A stretch of 35,108 bases of DNA from Lentisphaeria bacterium UBA4640 (GCA_002405835.1 DHMO01000065.1:49502-84609); one strand, 5' to 3'; positions 8,566 to 16,321 are shown, counted from the stretch's first letter. Made by a program: numbers and translations. The notes: a model not told the origin generated them from the sequence alone.

Positions 8566-9387
8566 TTATTGCATGAACCAGGGCGACACATCCACGCTCT
8601 GGGTATTGTCAAAACAGAATTCCGGCTGCGACCGGGTCCAGATCCAGAACAGCTCCGGCGTGGTCTTCGGTCCGTGAACGCTCTTCACATGCCCGTCGAA
8701 GAACAGGGCGTTGGCCGTCTCCTGATGCCAGCCGAACGCGGCTCCACCGCCGCATCCCCCCGCGCCCCCGGACATTTTCGCAGGCTCCAGAGATGAATTC
8801 GCCGACGGAGTTCCGTCAATGTCATTTCCGCGGGTATCGGCCACAAGCAGTTTCCGGGAGGGCTGACGCACCGAGCCGAGCCGCACCCGCGAATACGTTC
8901 TGCCGAATCCAATCTGTCCCTGAACCAGACAGTTCAAGCCGTAACCGCCGTAGCCCATCTGCCAGAGCAGACCGTTCCCCGCATCCAGAAAATCTCTTGC
9001 GCTCTGCGTGGTCAGCTCATACGCATATTTCCAGCAATAGGCGTTCCATTTTACGATTCCGGGACAGGTCAGGACTTTTCCGTTCGGAAGCAGACCTTCG
9101 TAGACCAGCTGTCCCGCCCACGTCATGCGCTTTCCGCCCGGAACGGTAATCTCCGAATATGCTCCTCCCGAAGCCGGAACAAAGCCGTCATATGCATCCG
9201 CATACCCCACAAGTCCGAGATTGACATTGCGCAGATTGCTTGTACATTGAATCACCTGCGCCTTCCCGATTGCGCTGTTCAGCGCCGGCATCAGCAGCGC
9301 CGCCAGGATGGCGATCACGGCAATTACCACGAGGAGCTCCACAAGGGTAAACCCTGCGGCGGATCTGTTTTTCCTGTAATTTTTCAT
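8566..9387 (-). CDS. Prepilin-like secreted protein (H-X9-DG type)
   Basis: A 273-residue protein. After a short basic leader comes AAGFTLVELLVVIAVIAILA, a canonical class III prepilin signal with Gly at -1 and Glu at +5. The C-terminal motif H-QETANALFF-DGH is the H-X9-DG signature. The central region is Gly/Tyr-rich and holds several Cys. AGAGGTG lies before ATG 9387. It sits between two glycosidase genes of one operon (11-base and 15-base gaps), just as its paralogue at 1007 precedes another glycosidase. It could be a pseudopilin that displays or exports these enzymes, or a carbohydrate-binding surface protein; neither is shown. Confidence 0.9.
   Translation of the reverse strand: MKNYRKNRSAAGFTLVELLVVIAVIAILAALLMPALNSAIGKAQVIQCTSNLRNVNLGLVGYADAYDGFVPASGGAYSEITVPGGKRMTWAGQLVYEGLLPNGKVLTCPGIVKWNAYCWKYAYELTTQSARDFLDAGNGLLWQMGYGGYGLNCLVQGQIGFGRTYSRVRLGSVRQPSRKLLVADTRGNDIDGTPSANSSLEPAKMSGGAGGCGGGAAFGWHQETANALFFDGHVKSVHGPKTTPELFWIWTRSQPEFCFDNTQSVDVSPWFMQ
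9305..9351 (-). repeat. 47-bp sequence identical to 1061-1107 (copy 2)
   Basis: This is the reverse-complement copy of the repeat encoding the hydrophobic prepilin helix. Identity begins at the Phe codon and ends inside the Leu codon of AIL. The downstream codons for the same or similar residues (LPALNSA/MPALNSA) use different bases. Confidence 0.9.
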
Positions 9388-9398
9388 CTCTGCACCTC

Positions 9399-11219
9399 TT
9401 ATTCTGCAATCAGATAAACGGGACCTTCCGATATCGTCCGGATCGTCTCCGGCTTCAACGGATTCCCGAGATGGTCAAACGCCCCGCGGACTTCAAACGG
9501 CAGCTTCGCCGGAACCGGATGATTCACAGTCCAAAGAGCACACACTTTTGTTCCGTCCGGCTGTCTCCATTCCGCCGAGAAAAGATTGCCGTCATTCGTC
9601 AATACCGGACGCGTCGAACCTTCCGGACACAGCCGGATCAGGTTCCGGTACGCCTTGAACGCATCGCGCGGCGAATAATCCCGGTGAACAATGCCGAAAT
9701 TGTGTCCGTTGCAGGATTTGTCATACTCCTCCGCACGGAATTTATACCAGAAAATCTTCTGAATTCCCGAAGAGAGGAAGCAAAGATATTCGCGTGCAAG
9801 GAATTCGCCCTGAACCTCCTCCGAAACGCCGTTCTCCCAGAAATTCACATCCGCAATCATCCCGCCTTTCAGATCGCTGTTGAACTTGTAAACCCCGGCG
9901 ACCGGAGCGGAAAACTCCTTGTTTGTCTGGATGTAAAGCGGAATCAGCTCATCTCCGGGCTTCAGGTTTTCCGCGGAAAGATAACGCTCGCTGCCTCTGA
10001 AACGGATTGCGGGAACGGAGCGTCCCGGCGCAGGCGCAATCTTCCCTGAACGCGGAACATTGTCACGCCATCCGGCAAGCCACTTGATATGAAGCGCCTT
10101 CATCATCTTCTCATCAGGACCCGAATTCTGAATCCAGCGACCGTCCGCATTGCGCGTGGCGTCGCAGTAAAACGGGAAACCGAAACTGTGGACAATCACT
10201 CCGCCTCGCCGGACATAATCCACGACATCTTTGAAGTATGTCCGCGGAAACGCCTGCGTCAGCGAAGGAATCAGTACAGGATACTGCCGGACGTCAAGAT
10301 TCTTCAGGTCTTCGTAAGAAATATTTTTACGGTTCGGGAATGCCACTGTATAATCTTCCGGCGTGAACGCCTTTCCGCGGAAGTTTTCAAGATCCGGATT
10401 CCGGATCACCGCAGCCTGCACCGTTTTGCGGTCCAGCCCGAAGATTTTCAACGCCTCGTCCAGGACCTGCGGATTCAGCACCGGCTCGAACTTGTGCGTC
10501 GGCCAGCTGAATTCCGTCACCCAGACCGGCTTTTCCGCCTTGTATTTTTTCTGAAGCTCGAACAGCGGATTCAGCAGCTTGAAAACCGCCTCCGGTTCCC
10601 TGCGGTTCAGATAAGGATGAATGTTCATGACATCATAGAAATCCGCCGCGCCCGCCTTCAGGCATTTCTCCAGATACGCAACCGGCACACCCGAAGTTCC
10701 GCCGAACACGACCTTCAGATCCGGATCAATTTTTTTGATCTCTTCATGAGCCGCTTTCAGAAGCTCCACATAATTTTCCGGAGGGACCAGAGAACCGGGC
10801 TTTTCATTGATATTCGGCTCGTTCCAGATCTCCCAGTAACGGAATTGTTTTGCATACCGCGAGACCGTCCGGCGGACATATTCCCGCCATTGGTCAAGAT
10901 GCCGGTATGCCGGATGCGCCCACGGAACGTCGTAAGCGAGAATCGGAAGAAAATCAATTCCGTGTTTCTTCGCCGTCTCCGCTACGATATCCAGCCGGGA
11001 ATAATCCCAGACGCCCTGCTCCGGCTCCGCCTGCCCCCAGGTGAAACCGTTGCGCACCCAGCGGATTCCGCCGTCCTTCAACACACGGAACTTCGGTTCG
11101 GCCAGCTTCCAATCTTCCCCTTTGCATACATGAGCGCAGACCCCGTACGGCGAATCCGGAGAATCCGCGGCAAGGCAAAACAGAGTCAGCCCGGCAAACA
11201 ATGCTGTCAGTTTTTTCAT
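9399..11219 (-). CDS. Secreted clan GH-A glycosidase (GH39-like) with an inserted amidotransferase-like domain
   Basis: A 606-residue exported enzyme. Signal peptide MKKLTALFAGLTLFCLA ends near residue 17. The barrel shows RWVRNGFTWGQAEPEQG and then YWEIWNEPN with acid/base Glu134. The nucleophile is Glu236 in VWVTEFSWP. After the nucleophile, residues ~250-400 include QYPVLIPSLTQAFPRTYF and YVRRGGVIVHSFGFPFY, which look like a class I glutamine-amidotransferase-like fold. The barrel then resumes with CFLSSGIQKIFWYKFRAEEY and GIVHRDYSPRDAFKAYRNL, characteristic of GH39-type enzymes. ATG 11219 is chosen over the ATG at 11336 because it starts the signal peptide and has AAAGGA upstream. It is the first gene of the operon leading to the prepilin-like and GH42-like genes. 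The substrate is unknown. Confidence 0.85.
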   Translation of the reverse strand: MKKLTALFAGLTLFCLAADSPDSPYGVCAHVCKGEDWKLAEPKFRVLKDGGIRWVRNGFTWGQAEPEQGVWDYSRLDIVAETAKKHGIDFLPILAYDVPWAHPAYRHLDQWREYVRRTVSRYAKQFRYWEIWNEPNINEKPGSLVPPENYVELLKAAHEEIKKIDPDLKVVFGGTSGVPVAYLEKCLKAGAADFYDVMNIHPYLNRREPEAVFKLLNPLFELQKKYKAEKPVWVTEFSWPTHKFEPVLNPQVLDEALKIFGLDRKTVQAAVIRNPDLENFRGKAFTPEDYTVAFPNRKNISYEDLKNLDVRQYPVLIPSLTQAFPRTYFKDVVDYVRRGGVIVHSFGFPFYCDATRNADGRWIQNSGPDEKMMKALHIKWLAGWRDNVPRSGKIAPAPGRSVPAIRFRGSERYLSAENLKPGDELIPLYIQTNKEFSAPVAGVYKFNSDLKGGMIADVNFWENGVSEEVQGEFLAREYLCFLSSGIQKIFWYKFRAEEYDKSCNGHNFGIVHRDYSPRDAFKAYRNLIRLCPEGSTRPVLTNDGNLFSAEWRQPDGTKVCALWTVNHPVPAKLPFEVRGAFDHLGNPLKPETIRTISEGPVYLIAE

Positions 11220-11298
11220 CTTTTCTGTCCTTTTCTTCTGCGGCTCCCGGGTCGACTTCCGGCGCCGCATCATTTTTCCGCGCGCTTTCTTTTTATAA

Positions 11299-11327
11299 AT
11301 TATACGCTGAAAACGCTTGAAAAGCAA
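11299..11327 (-). promoter_or_regulatory. Promoter for the three-gene glycosidase operon, with direct-repeat operator candidates
   Basis: On the minus strand TTGCTT (11327-11322), a 17-base spacer and a perfect TATAAT (11304-11299) precede the gene starting at 11219. Within the spacer, read on the plus strand, GCTGAAAA (11306) and GCTTGAAAA (11315) form a direct repeat about one helical turn apart, the layout expected for an AraC-type dimer site. The string TGAAAACGCTTGAA also resembles a LacI-family operator with two mismatches. Confidence 0.5.
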
Positions 11328-11345
11328 CAGATGCAAGAGTATATT
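11318..11345 (+). promoter_or_regulatory. Candidate promoter for the AraC gene at 11385
   Basis: TTGAAA (11318-11323), a 16-base spacer and TATATT (11340-11345) lie 39 bases before ATG 11385. The element overlaps the -35 of the divergent operon promoter and the second half of the direct repeat, so binding there would affect both genes. Confidence 0.4.
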
Positions 11346-11384
11346 TCATTTGAAAAAAGAACAATACATGCGAAAAAGGACTTT

Positions 11385-12281
11385 ATGAAGATTCTTGACA
11401 ATCCAGCCGTTTTCGATCATCCGGACGTCTACATGTTTCAGAACAGCGGCGGCTGCCGCCTGTTTCACTCGACTTCGCAGAAGGAAATCCGGAAAATCGA
11501 CCTGCGGAATCCGCACTGCCGCCAGCCGCTCTTCATTCCCGGACTCTTCCGCGGACGCGTCAACGACCGTTACCATTACATACAGGAAAAAAGTCCGCAC
11601 CTCGGAATCGAATACGTCCGCGCCGGCTCCCTCGCCGTACGGCAGGAGGGACGCTGCTTTCTGCTCGAGCCCGGCGACGCCTTCCTCCTTCATCCCGGCG
11701 AATGCAGCGAAGTCATGACCGGACCCGCCGGATTCTGCATCAAAGACTCCTTTCAGGTGCGCGGAGAACTCCTCAATGCCTACCTCGAATACACCGGACT
11801 GAACCGCCGCGAATATGTCGGTAATTTTGACTGGCGGAAATTCGAAGAAATACTTGATCGTCTCGGGAACGGCAAAGAGCATACTCCGGCCGAAAACAGC
11901 ATTCTCACTTACGAAGTGCTTCAACTGCTCGCTTATCCGGTCCCGTCGCCGTCGCCGGAACCGGAAATCGTCGGACTGGCAGAATTCATGCGCGACAATC
12001 TCGAAAAAGATCTCAGCACAGAAACGCTCATGCGGCAAAGCGGACTCTCCAAACGCGAACTCAACACAAAATTCCGCGCGGTCTATGGCAAAACTCCGCA
12101 TCAGCATCTCATCGGGCTGCGCATGGAAAAGGCGAAACAGCTGCTCGCTGAGGAACGCGGACTTTCCATCAAGGAGATTGCGCAGATGACCGGCTGGCAG
12201 AATCCGCTCAATTTTTCCTCCGCTTTCCGGAAGTTCACCGGAACCGGACCGCGCGAATTCAGGGAAGCGGTCCGCCGTTGA
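11385..12281 (+). CDS. AraC family transcriptional regulator
   Basis: A 298-residue regulator. The N-terminal domain has HLGIEYVRAGSLAV and CFLLEPGDAFLLHPGEC, a cupin-type sensor. The C-terminal HTH pair is MRQSGLSKRELNTKFRAVYG and IAQMTGWQNPLNFSSAFRKF, followed by TGTGPREFR. The ATG at 11385 follows AAGGA with a short 4-base spacing. Longer in-frame starts exist upstream but would extend into the divergent operon's promoter and signal peptide region. It faces the minus-strand glycosidase operon and is its likely regulator. The last 23 bases overlap the convergent CDF transporter gene. Confidence 0.92.
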   Translation: MKILDNPAVFDHPDVYMFQNSGGCRLFHSTSQKEIRKIDLRNPHCRQPLFIPGLFRGRVNDRYHYIQEKSPHLGIEYVRAGSLAVRQEGRCFLLEPGDAFLLHPGECSEVMTGPAGFCIKDSFQVRGELLNAYLEYTGLNRREYVGNFDWRKFEEILDRLGNGKEHTPAENSILTYEVLQLLAYPVPSPSPEPEIVGLAEFMRDNLEKDLSTETLMRQSGLSKRELNTKFRAVYGKTPHQHLIGLRMEKAKQLLAEERGLSIKEIAQMTGWQNPLNFSSAFRKFTGTGPREFREAVRR

Positions 12282-13176
12282 ACGGCTCCACATGAATCAC
12301 GACATCCGTCACTTGCGGAATCGAATCCAGAATCGCCCGGCGGACGCGGTGCGAGAGCGCATGGCCGTCGCGCACCGTCATTTCCGGATCAACAAGAATA
12401 TGCAGATCCGCCTGCGAAGAGGTCCCCACCTGACGGCAGCGCACCTGATGCACACTTCGGACGCCTTCCACCGAAAGCGCAATCCACTTCAGTTTCGCTT
12501 CGCGCTCCGGATTGCCCGCGTCGGAAAGTTCAAGCAGAGTCGGCTTCACAATCTTCCAGGCGGCATGGAAAATAAAGATTGAAACCAGAATCGCCCCCAC
12601 CGGGTCGATGAAGTGCAGATCCGGGAAAAAGTATGCAAGGGAAATTGCAATCGCGGCGGGAATGGAGCTGATCGCATCACTCCGGTGATGCCACGCATTC
12701 GCCTCCACGGCTTTTGAATTCAGCTTCCGTGCTTCGCGGCGCGTCCAGCGGAACAGCCATTCTTTTGAAAAAACGGAAAAGAGCGCGATGAAAAAGGCGG
12801 GAAGACCGGGTCCCCCGCTGTCGTTCTCCGAACGCAGAGTCGTAACCGCATCGCTCACAAGCCCGAGCGCGACCAGCGCAAGCGCAATGCCGATGAACGC
12901 CGAAACAAGAGTCTCAATCTTGCCGTGTCCGTAGGGATGCGAACTGTCCGGCGGCGCAGACCAGTATTTCACCCCGAAAATCACCGCAAGGTCAGTTGCA
13001 AGATCGGAAAGGCTGTGGACGGCGTCCGCTATCAGCGCCTGGCTCCGGAACACGACACCGCCAACCGCTTTTGCAACTGTCAGTAGGACATTCACAACCA
13101 GCCCGACCAACGTCACAAAGCGGACCCGCCGCACTATTTCCGTTTCAGGAACGGCCGCTTTCCCGGTCTCCGCCAT
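12259..13176 (-). CDS. Cation diffusion facilitator (CDF) family metal transporter
   Basis: A 305-residue inner-membrane antiporter that would export Zn2+, Fe2+, Mn2+ or similar ions using the proton gradient. Predicted membrane segments span ~20-225, followed by the cytoplasmic metal-binding domain (ERE to QADLHILVDP). Diagnostic transport-site motifs are His54-x3-Asp58 (AVHSLSD) in TM2 and His163-x3-Asp167 (WHHRSDAIS) in TM5. SSHPYGHGKIETL after TM2 is the family signature. The HxxxD rather than DxxxD pair in TM2 is most like Zn-selective members. It starts 3 bases after the stop of the spermidine-synthase-like gene, so the two are translationally coupled. Confidence 0.93.
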   Translation of the reverse strand: MAETGKAAVPETEIVRRVRFVTLVGLVVNVLLTVAKAVGGVVFRSQALIADAVHSLSDLATDLAVIFGVKYWSAPPDSSHPYGHGKIETLVSAFIGIALALVALGLVSDAVTTLRSENDSGGPGLPAFFIALFSVFSKEWLFRWTRREARKLNSKAVEANAWHHRSDAISSIPAAIAISLAYFFPDLHFIDPVGAILVSIFIFHAAWKIVKPTLLELSDAGNPEREAKLKWIALSVEGVRSVHQVRCRQVGTSSQADLHILVDPEMTVRDGHALSHRVRRAILDSIPQVTDVVIHVEPFNGGPLP

Positions 13177-13179
13177 TCA

Positions 13180-14025
13180 TCAATCTTCTTCCGGTTCAAA
13201 ACGTTCCGTCCAGAACGGAGGCTGGACAAACGCCGCCTTGTGGACAGCCATCGAATACATCTTGAGACGGCGCACAAAAGCTCCGATCGGACGGCGGCAG
13301 GGCGTCTCGACCCCATGGTCGTCACACCCGAAACAGAGTCCGGCGGAACCGCCCGGGCGGCTCGGTATCGGAACCGTGCAGTAACCGGCGTTGACAAAAA
13401 GTTTCTGAATCATGCGGAACTGCGCTTCCGCGACTTCCGGAGCAAGCAGACGGGACTCCGCCTGAACCGCCAGGAGGCCGCACGGACGCAGCGCCTTTTT
13501 GCAGTCGGAAAGGAACGGTTCCTTGAACAGCTGCGCACTCTCCACAAGGATCAGATCATACGAACACGGATGTGTCTTCACAAACGCGGATCCGCCGATC
13601 AGATGCATGTCGACCCGCGAATCGTTCATCACCTTGTCCACCCACGGGAAGAAGCGGGAACACTGGTTCACGACCTCTTCATCGCGCTCGCAGACGTCGA
13701 TATGTTCGATGCAGGAGTGCTTCAGCAGCTCGCGCACAAGAGCCCCGGTTCCGCCGCCGATCACGAGAACATTCTCCGGCTCCGGATGCGCAAAGGCGGC
13801 AATGTGCGCCTGCATTTCATTAACGACAAACTCGTCCGACTCCGCAAGGGCAATGCGTCCGTCGAGCGCGACCATCTTCCCGAAACCCTCGCCTTTGAAG
13901 ATCTCCAGCAGATGATAATCGGTTTCGACGGCGTCCAGCGCCTCCAGAATGCGGATGGAAAGCGCACATCCCGGACGGGACGGGCACGGTTCGGTAAAAT
14001 AGCCTTCCTTGAAAATTTCGCTCAT
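13180..14025 (-). CDS. Spermidine synthase-like protein with altered active site
   Basis: A 281-residue cytoplasmic protein, the usual length for SpeE-type aminopropyltransferases. The start at 14025 has GGGAG 7 bases upstream. The overall match is clear: LDGRIALAESDEF, NEMQAHIAAFAHPEPENVLV, then IGGGTGALVRELLKH and the C-terminal MYSMAVHKAAFVQPP. However, residues important for catalysis in SpeE are changed: GGGDG is GGGTG (Thr93), the FIYHEM tyrosine is Val68, the DDG motif is GGS (144-146), and the D-x-T-D loop is ESAQ (162-165). It may bind S-adenosyl compounds without normal aminopropyl transfer, or use another substrate. It is followed 3 bases later by the CDF transporter gene. Confidence 0.82.
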   Translation of the reverse strand: MSEIFKEGYFTEPCPSRPGCALSIRILEALDAVETDYHLLEIFKGEGFGKMVALDGRIALAESDEFVVNEMQAHIAAFAHPEPENVLVIGGGTGALVRELLKHSCIEHIDVCERDEEVVNQCSRFFPWVDKVMNDSRVDMHLIGGSAFVKTHPCSYDLILVESAQLFKEPFLSDCKKALRPCGLLAVQAESRLLAPEVAEAQFRMIQKLFVNAGYCTVPIPSRPGGSAGLCFGCDDHGVETPCRRPIGAFVRRLKMYSMAVHKAAFVQPPFWTERFEPEED

Positions 14026-14051
14026 AATTTGCTCCCTTTTATAACGAGAAT

Positions 14052-14086
14052 GGCGCCGCATGCCGAAAATTCAGCACTGCGACGCC
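14052..14086 (-). other. G+C-rich hairpin between the PpiD-like and SpeE-like genes
   Basis: GGCGCCGCA (14052-14060) pairs with TGCGACGCC (14078-14086) with one mismatch, and TGC/GCA extend the stem inward. It lies 3' of the gene ending at 14110 but has no following U-run in the minus direction. It could attenuate read-through or protect the upstream mRNA 3' end. Confidence 0.4.
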
Positions 14087-14109
14087 GGCTCTCTGAAAAA
14101 ACAGTTTCT

Positions 14110-15765
14110 TCACTGCGCCTGATTGGAGCGCTGCATGTAGTTGCGCGTGTTCATCATGATCCAGGTCTGGAACGAATTGAGAACCGCGTACTGCTTCATC
14201 TGCTTGTAGTTTTCGGAAAGTTTTGCGCTCTGCTTTGCAAGTTCCTCCGCCGTCGGCATCGTGCGGGAGGAAACGAAAATCATGAACACGCCGTCCGGAA
14301 GGTCAACCGTGCGCGAAAGTTTTCCGGTCTCAGTCTTGAAGGCGAGCGACATGATGATTCCGGCATTCTCCTTCGGCTGCTCCTCCTGCGAGAACGCGGG
14401 GACATCTTTCACAACGGCGTCTTTGGCGAGCGCGGCAAGCTGTGCGGCGGGATTCTTCGCCTTGTTCATTTCAAGAACAAAATTGCGCGCCTTTTCCTGT
14501 GCGGTCGAAACAGCCTTGCCGTTCAGCCATGCTTCGCGGACTTTCGCGGCAACGGCCTTGTACTCGGAGGGAGCGGCGGCTTTCCGGTCGGAAACGACCG
14601 CAACGAACACCGCGCGATCGCCTTCCACGGTCTTGGTGATCGGAGAACGCTCCGGGAGCCCCGCAATAGCTTCCACCAGACGCGGTTCGCGTCCGACATT
14701 GTCCATGCCGGCGGATTCCGCATTGAACCATCCGCTCTCCGCAACGGCGAGCTTGTTTGTCGCGGCGCACTGAACGAATGCGACGGCGTATCCCGCGGCG
14801 TCGGTCTCGGCGGTCGCATCATAGAGAGCTTCGCGGAAATCGCGTCCGGCTTTGCGGGCGAGTTTGACCGCTTCCGCCTTTTTGAGTTTTTCGGTAATCT
14901 GCTTTGTCACGGAAGCCAGCGGCGCGGTCTTGCCGTTCTTGGTGAATTCCGCTTTGTGCGAATCATAATATTTCTTCACAGCGTCCGGAGCGAGTTTGAC
15001 CTGATCCATGTAGCTGTTGTAATTGAAGCGGACCACTTTCGCTTTGAACTGCGGAAGAGTCATAAAGAGCTGCGGATTCGCCTTGTGGAACGCCTGGAGC
15101 TCGGATTCGGTCGGCTTGAGCTGTTTCTTCATCGCCTCAAAGGGGAAAAGGATCGTTTTGACGCTGATTTTTTCGAGAACCGAACGTCCGAAATCTGCGA
15201 CTTCGTTCTGTGTCACGACAACATCGTTTCCGGCTGCAGTGGAGAGAGCGAAGATGGTCAGCAGATTGCGGACCGCGCTGTCCAGATCAAGGGCGTTGTA
15301 GCCCAGCGGCTGAAGCATCTCTTTTTCATACGTCTGGAACTTTTCCGCGCTGAACTTGCCGTCCGCTCCGGCGAATGCGGGAAGCGCACGGAGATATTCG
15401 CCGATGCGTTCCTCCGGAACCGAGATTCCCATCTGTTTTGCGACGGAGAGCAGAACAGCTCTCTGAAACGCCTCTTCGATCTGCTGCTCGTCGAGACCGT
15501 TCATTGCGGGCTTCACGCCGTAGTTCGCCGCCATGAGCAGGGAGTAGTCGCGAACCATATCCATCAGTTCGCCGCGGGTGATGTCCTTCTCAAACACCGA
15601 TCCCACAACGGCGTTCGGAGACATGGGGTTTGTTCCGAAGAGAATGTTTCCGCTCGCGCCCGGCGTGAAAAACCAGACGAACGAAATGATGATGACGGCC
15701 GTAAATAAGCCGAACAGAATGCGGCTGTGCTTGACAAGCACATTGTTCATTTTGGAAATGACCAT
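14110..15765 (-). CDS. Membrane-anchored SurA/PpiD-like periplasmic foldase
   Basis: A 551-residue protein with a single N-terminal membrane anchor (ILFGLFTAVIIISFVWFF, ~residues 14-31) and a large periplasmic part. AVVGSVFEKDITRGELMDMV and the helical segment up to ~230 match the SurA_N/PpiD N-terminal fold. The central part (ESGWFNAESAG, AGLPERSPITKTVEGDRAVF) occupies the place of the parvulin domain but is divergent, so isomerase activity is uncertain. The role is probably chaperoning of exported or outer-membrane proteins, which could include the secretins encoded in this window. ATG 15765 has AAAGGA upstream; an ORF extension to 15867 has no ribosome site. Confidence 0.8.
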   Translation of the reverse strand: MVISKMNNVLVKHSRILFGLFTAVIIISFVWFFTPGASGNILFGTNPMSPNAVVGSVFEKDITRGELMDMVRDYSLLMAANYGVKPAMNGLDEQQIEEAFQRAVLLSVAKQMGISVPEERIGEYLRALPAFAGADGKFSAEKFQTYEKEMLQPLGYNALDLDSAVRNLLTIFALSTAAGNDVVVTQNEVADFGRSVLEKISVKTILFPFEAMKKQLKPTESELQAFHKANPQLFMTLPQFKAKVVRFNYNSYMDQVKLAPDAVKKYYDSHKAEFTKNGKTAPLASVTKQITEKLKKAEAVKLARKAGRDFREALYDATAETDAAGYAVAFVQCAATNKLAVAESGWFNAESAGMDNVGREPRLVEAIAGLPERSPITKTVEGDRAVFVAVVSDRKAAAPSEYKAVAAKVREAWLNGKAVSTAQEKARNFVLEMNKAKNPAAQLAALAKDAVVKDVPAFSQEEQPKENAGIIMSLAFKTETGKLSRTVDLPDGVFMIFVSSRTMPTAEELAKQSAKLSENYKQMKQYAVLNSFQTWIMMNTRNYMQRSNQAQ

Positions 15766-15815
15766 GGTTGTTCCTTTATATAATGATTTTCTCTTTTTTG
15801 CTTCATAAGTTCGAT

Positions 15816-15844
15816 AATCTAATACAGCTTTTCCGTTTCTGCAA
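15816..15844 (-). promoter_or_regulatory. Candidate promoter for the PpiD-like gene
   Basis: On the minus strand TTGCAG (15844-15839), a 17-base spacer and TAGATT (15821-15816) lie about 50 bases before ATG 15765. Both boxes are partial matches. Confidence 0.4.
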
Positions 15845-15917
15845 GCGCGAAAACAAAAAAAATGCAATCTTTACGGTTGACACCTCTTTTCCTCCGTAAA
15901 AAACAAGAGGAGATCCC

Positions 15918-16268
15918 ATGAAACCACTGACTCTTTCCGCGTTCCGCAAAGCTGCCCGGGGAACTTACGGCAACATCAGCGCCATCGCCCGCAGACTTGC
16001 CGTCCCGCGTTCTTCACTTTACGACTTCATCCGCGCCAATCCCGACGCCGGAGAGCTGATAGTCTCCCTCCGGGAAGAATTCGACGACCTCGCCGAAGAG
16101 CAGATTCAAAAGCTGATTCTCGAAGGCGACCGCTCGCTTCTGCGCTTTTACGCCTCCACAAAACTCCGCGCCCGCGGCTACCGCAAGGAGGATGACGCCG
16201 AAACCGCCCCGCCCGAAATCCGCATTCATCTCACCGGAGCTCCCGAAAAACCGGTTCTCGACGCATAA
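15918..16268 (+). CDS. Small helix-turn-helix protein, terminase-small-subunit/Fis-like
   Basis: A 116-residue protein. YGNISAIARRLAVPRSSLYD is a Fis-type HTH. The following FIRANPDAGELIVSLREEFD, LAEEQIQKLILEGD and LLRFYASTKLRARGY follow the order seen in phage terminase small-subunit-like proteins (HTH, helix that counts residues, then a K-RGY end). AGAGGAG lies 7 bases before the ATG. A TTGACA box is at 15877-15882 but no good -10 follows. CCTCTT (15883-15888) is complementary to AAGAGG (15905-15910), which includes the ribosome site. No phage genes lie nearby, so it may be a domesticated regulator. Function is not known. Confidence 0.75.
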   Translation: MKPLTLSAFRKAARGTYGNISAIARRLAVPRSSLYDFIRANPDAGELIVSLREEFDDLAEEQIQKLILEGDRSLLRFYASTKLRARGYRKEDDAETAPPEIRIHLTGAPEKPVLDA

Positions 16269-16292
16269 ATCGAAAAAACAGCCGTTTCATAT

Positions 16293-16321
16293 TTGCATTT
16301 TTCCGGCGAACCTGTTATATT
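16293..16321 (+). promoter_or_regulatory. Promoter for the tandem DUF21-CBS genes
   Basis: TTGCAT (16293-16298), a 17-base spacer and TATATT (16316-16321) precede ATG 16371, with a predicted start near 16328. Confidence 0.5.

Noticed and set aside
10089..11384. N-terminal extension of the third AraC regulator to a 730-residue protein.
   Set aside because: The extension is antisense to the GH39-like gene and its promoter. The AraC fold is complete from ATG 11385, which has its own ribosome site.
13240..15708. An 822-codon plus-strand open frame.
   Set aside because: It is antisense to the SpeE-like and PpiD-like genes, has no family motif and has Arg/Phe/Leu-rich shadow composition. The same applies to long plus-strand frames at 6937-8562, 23098-25335 and 26826-28979, and to minus frames at 5362-6378, 16383-17690 and 33937-34977.
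15877..15902. Sigma-70 promoter with perfect TTGACA for the small HTH gene.
   Set aside because: No acceptable -10 lies at 16-18 bases; only TAAAAA at 14 bases is present, so it is mentioned but not annotated as a promoter.
15918..16268. Prophage remnant.
   Set aside because: Only one phage-like small protein is present, with no integrase, attachment repeats, capsid or large terminase genes nearby.
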